From the NCBI GenBank assembly GCA_026417675.1, contig JAOACV010000047.1, positions 1 through 9,583 on the forward strand: a stretch of DNA of 9,583 nucleotides. The letters are read 5' to 3'. A program made the translations under genes and the position numbers. Every line of letters begins with the position of its first letter. Within the stretch, counting starts at the first letter, position 1. This stretch comes from Verrucomicrobiia bacterium (lineage in GTDB: Bacteria; Verrucomicrobiota; Verrucomicrobiia; CAIQCK01). Positions 8,695 to 9,583 of the stretch are shown piece by piece. Below the pieces are notes generated by a model. The model saw only the letters and a program-made list of their open reading frames with translations. It was not told the DNA's origin and made no database searches.

Positions 8695-9327
8695 TCACAA
8701 CGGGCGCACAACGATCGCCTTGGGATAGGCCGGGCAGTGCATCTGGCAGACGCCGCAGCCGGTGCAACCGTCCGCCTTGACCCGCACGCTGCTGTCGGCA
8801 TCAATCTCGATCGCCTTGCTGCCGACCGGACACTTGTCGGCGCAGTCGCGGCAATCCTGCCCCATGAAACGCAGACAACTGTCGTGGGTCCACTCCGCCA
8901 GTCCGATGCGGACCGACTCCGGCTGAACCGATTGCAGCGCGCCCGACGGACACGCGTAGGAACACGGCACGTCCTGGCAGAGCACGCACGCTTGTGAGTC
9001 CGGGTCAATGTAAGGCGTGCCGCTCAGCCGCGCGTCGTCGCTTTGGTAGAACTTGATCGCTTGGACCGGGCAAACCTCGGCGCAACGACCGTTGCGCATG
9101 CAAGTGGCCAGAAACTCCGTCTCCGGCAGCGCGCCCGGCGGCCGCAGCAGGAACCGCTGGTCGCTCACCGGCGCGGGCGCGGGAGGGTCGTGTATCCCGG
9201 CCAGTTGCTGAAAATCCTCCAACGGCCGTTCCACCGCCTCGGCCAGTGGCTCGACCACCTCGCGCACCAGCGCGCGGAAAAAACCGCGCCGGTCGCCTTT
9301 GCGTTTCTCAAATCCTTCCCAGCTCAT
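8695..9327 (-). CDS. 4Fe-4S ferredoxin-type protein with four cysteine motifs, distantly NapG-like (210 aa)
   Basis: This is an iron-sulfur electron-transfer protein. After a charged N-terminal helix it has L-R-P-P-G-A-L-P-E-x-E-F-L, as in NapG-type ferredoxins, then four motifs. Motif 1 is C76-x2-N79-x2-C82-x3-C86-P; motif 2 is C114-x2-C117-x4-C122-x3-C126-P; motif 3 is C151-x7-C159-x2-C162-x3-C166-P; motif 4 is C188-x2-C191-x2-C194-x3-C198-P. The Asn at 79 replaces the second cysteine of motif 1 (codon AAC). No twin-arginine signal or membrane span is visible, so it is probably cytoplasmic. The ATG at 9327 is preferred: the frame is open to 9402, but the extra 25 residues are unlike the family and would overlap the upstream gene. 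NapG normally works with NapH in quinol oxidation, and no such partner is seen here, so the specific role is unknown. Confidence 0.88.
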   Translation of the reverse strand: MSWEGFEKRKGDRRGFFRALVREVVEPLAEAVERPLEDFQQLAGIHDPPAPAPVSDQRFLLRPPGALPETEFLATCMRNGRCAEVCPVQAIKFYQSDDARLSGTPYIDPDSQACVLCQDVPCSYACPSGALQSVQPESVRIGLAEWTHDSCLRFMGQDCRDCADKCPVGSKAIEIDADSSVRVKADGCTGCGVCQMHCPAYPKAIVVRPL

Positions 9328-9337
9328 TCCGAGGCGC

Positions 9338-9346
9338 AAGATAGCA
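9338..9346 (-). promoter_or_regulatory. Possible extended -10 promoter element before the Fe-S protein gene
   Basis: The - strand reads TGC-TATCTT (9346-9338), an extended -10 motif, ten bases before the ATG at 9327. No good -35 is visible (TTCCCG at 17 bases). If used, the leader would be about four bases. Confidence 0.25.
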
Positions 9347-9385
9347 CGGCCGCAAAGAAGCGGGAAGGGGGGAGCGAGGTCGGCC

Positions 9386-9583
9386 TCACAGCATCGCACC
9401 ACGCACGACCACCAGGCCGTAGATGTCCAGGCGCGGGAGCGTCAACCGAAGCTCGTCCCCGCGGCGGTCCAACTTCAGCGGCACCGGGTCGGGTTTCAAC
9501 GGATTCCAGTATTCGGCCCGCAGCGGCGTCGTGATGCGGCGGGCGCGCAGGACGACGGCAATGTCCTTGACCGGCTGTTCCAC
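9386..9583 (-). CDS. C-terminal fragment of an unidentified protein (at least 65 aa, truncated by window edge)
   Basis: The frame runs in from the right edge and stops with TGA at 9386, so the 5' part lies outside the window. The first visible codon is GTG, but there is no evidence that it is the true start. The segment alternates hydrophobic and charged residues (D-I-A-V-V-L-R-A, L-R-A-E-Y-W-N-P, D-E-L-R-L-T-L-P-R-L, I-Y-G-L-V-V-V) and looks like a beta-sandwich end domain. Similar endings occur in large secreted glycoside-hydrolase-type proteins, but 65 residues do not allow a family call. It lies 58 bases upstream of the Fe-S gene on the same strand, so co-transcription is possible. Confidence 0.6.
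   Translation of the reverse strand: MEQPVKDIAVVLRARRITTPLRAEYWNPLKPDPVPLKLDRRGDELRLTLPRLDIYGLVVVRGAML

Overview
The window looks like high-GC bacterial DNA, most likely Verrucomicrobiota or another PVC-superphylum member. The grounds are the PVC-style GyrA segment H-P-H-G-E-x-x-x-Y-P, a secreted PQQ-type beta-propeller of a kind common in Planctomycetota and Verrucomicrobiota, and weak or absent Shine-Dalgarno sequences. This placement is inference. The first 19 bases are an exact Nextera/Tn5 mosaic-end adapter, so the left edge is a contig end with untrimmed library sequence. The next ~125 bases encode, on the + strand, a piece of the BioF C-terminus. It is joined head-on, through ~20 bp of shared GC-rich sequence, to gyrA on the - strand. 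The left ~140 bases are therefore best read as a chimeric artefact.

From 124 to 4512 (all - strand) lies a gyrB-gyrA operon. GyrB is intact (849 aa). GyrA is in frame over about 604 codons, but codon 365 is an amber TAG, and the C-terminal domain is cut off by the chimeric junction. A promoter candidate sits upstream of gyrB at 4539-4567.

4723-6450 (- strand) encodes a secreted protein with N-terminal HEAT-like repeats and a PQQ-type beta-propeller. Divergent from it, 6561-6836 (+) encodes a CysO/MoaD-like ubiquitin-fold sulfur carrier ending in Gly-Gly. Its strong sigma70-like promoter places the transcript start on the ATG, so the mRNA is probably leaderless.

6837-7150 has no recognised gene. 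It holds one candidate 44-aa single-pass membrane ORF (- strand) and a degenerate 21-bp tandem repeat.

7151-9583 (all - strand) contains, in transcription order, the C-terminal end of an unidentified protein, a four-motif iron-sulfur protein distantly like NapG, and an NtrC-type response regulator (REC, AAA+, FIS). The last two have -10-like elements only about ten bases before their start codons, so near-leaderless transcription may be common in this genome. No convincing new multi-gene system is present. The points most worth checking are the amber codon in gyrA, the left-end chimera, the leaderless-promoter pattern, the non-canonical first Fe-S motif and the small membrane ORF.
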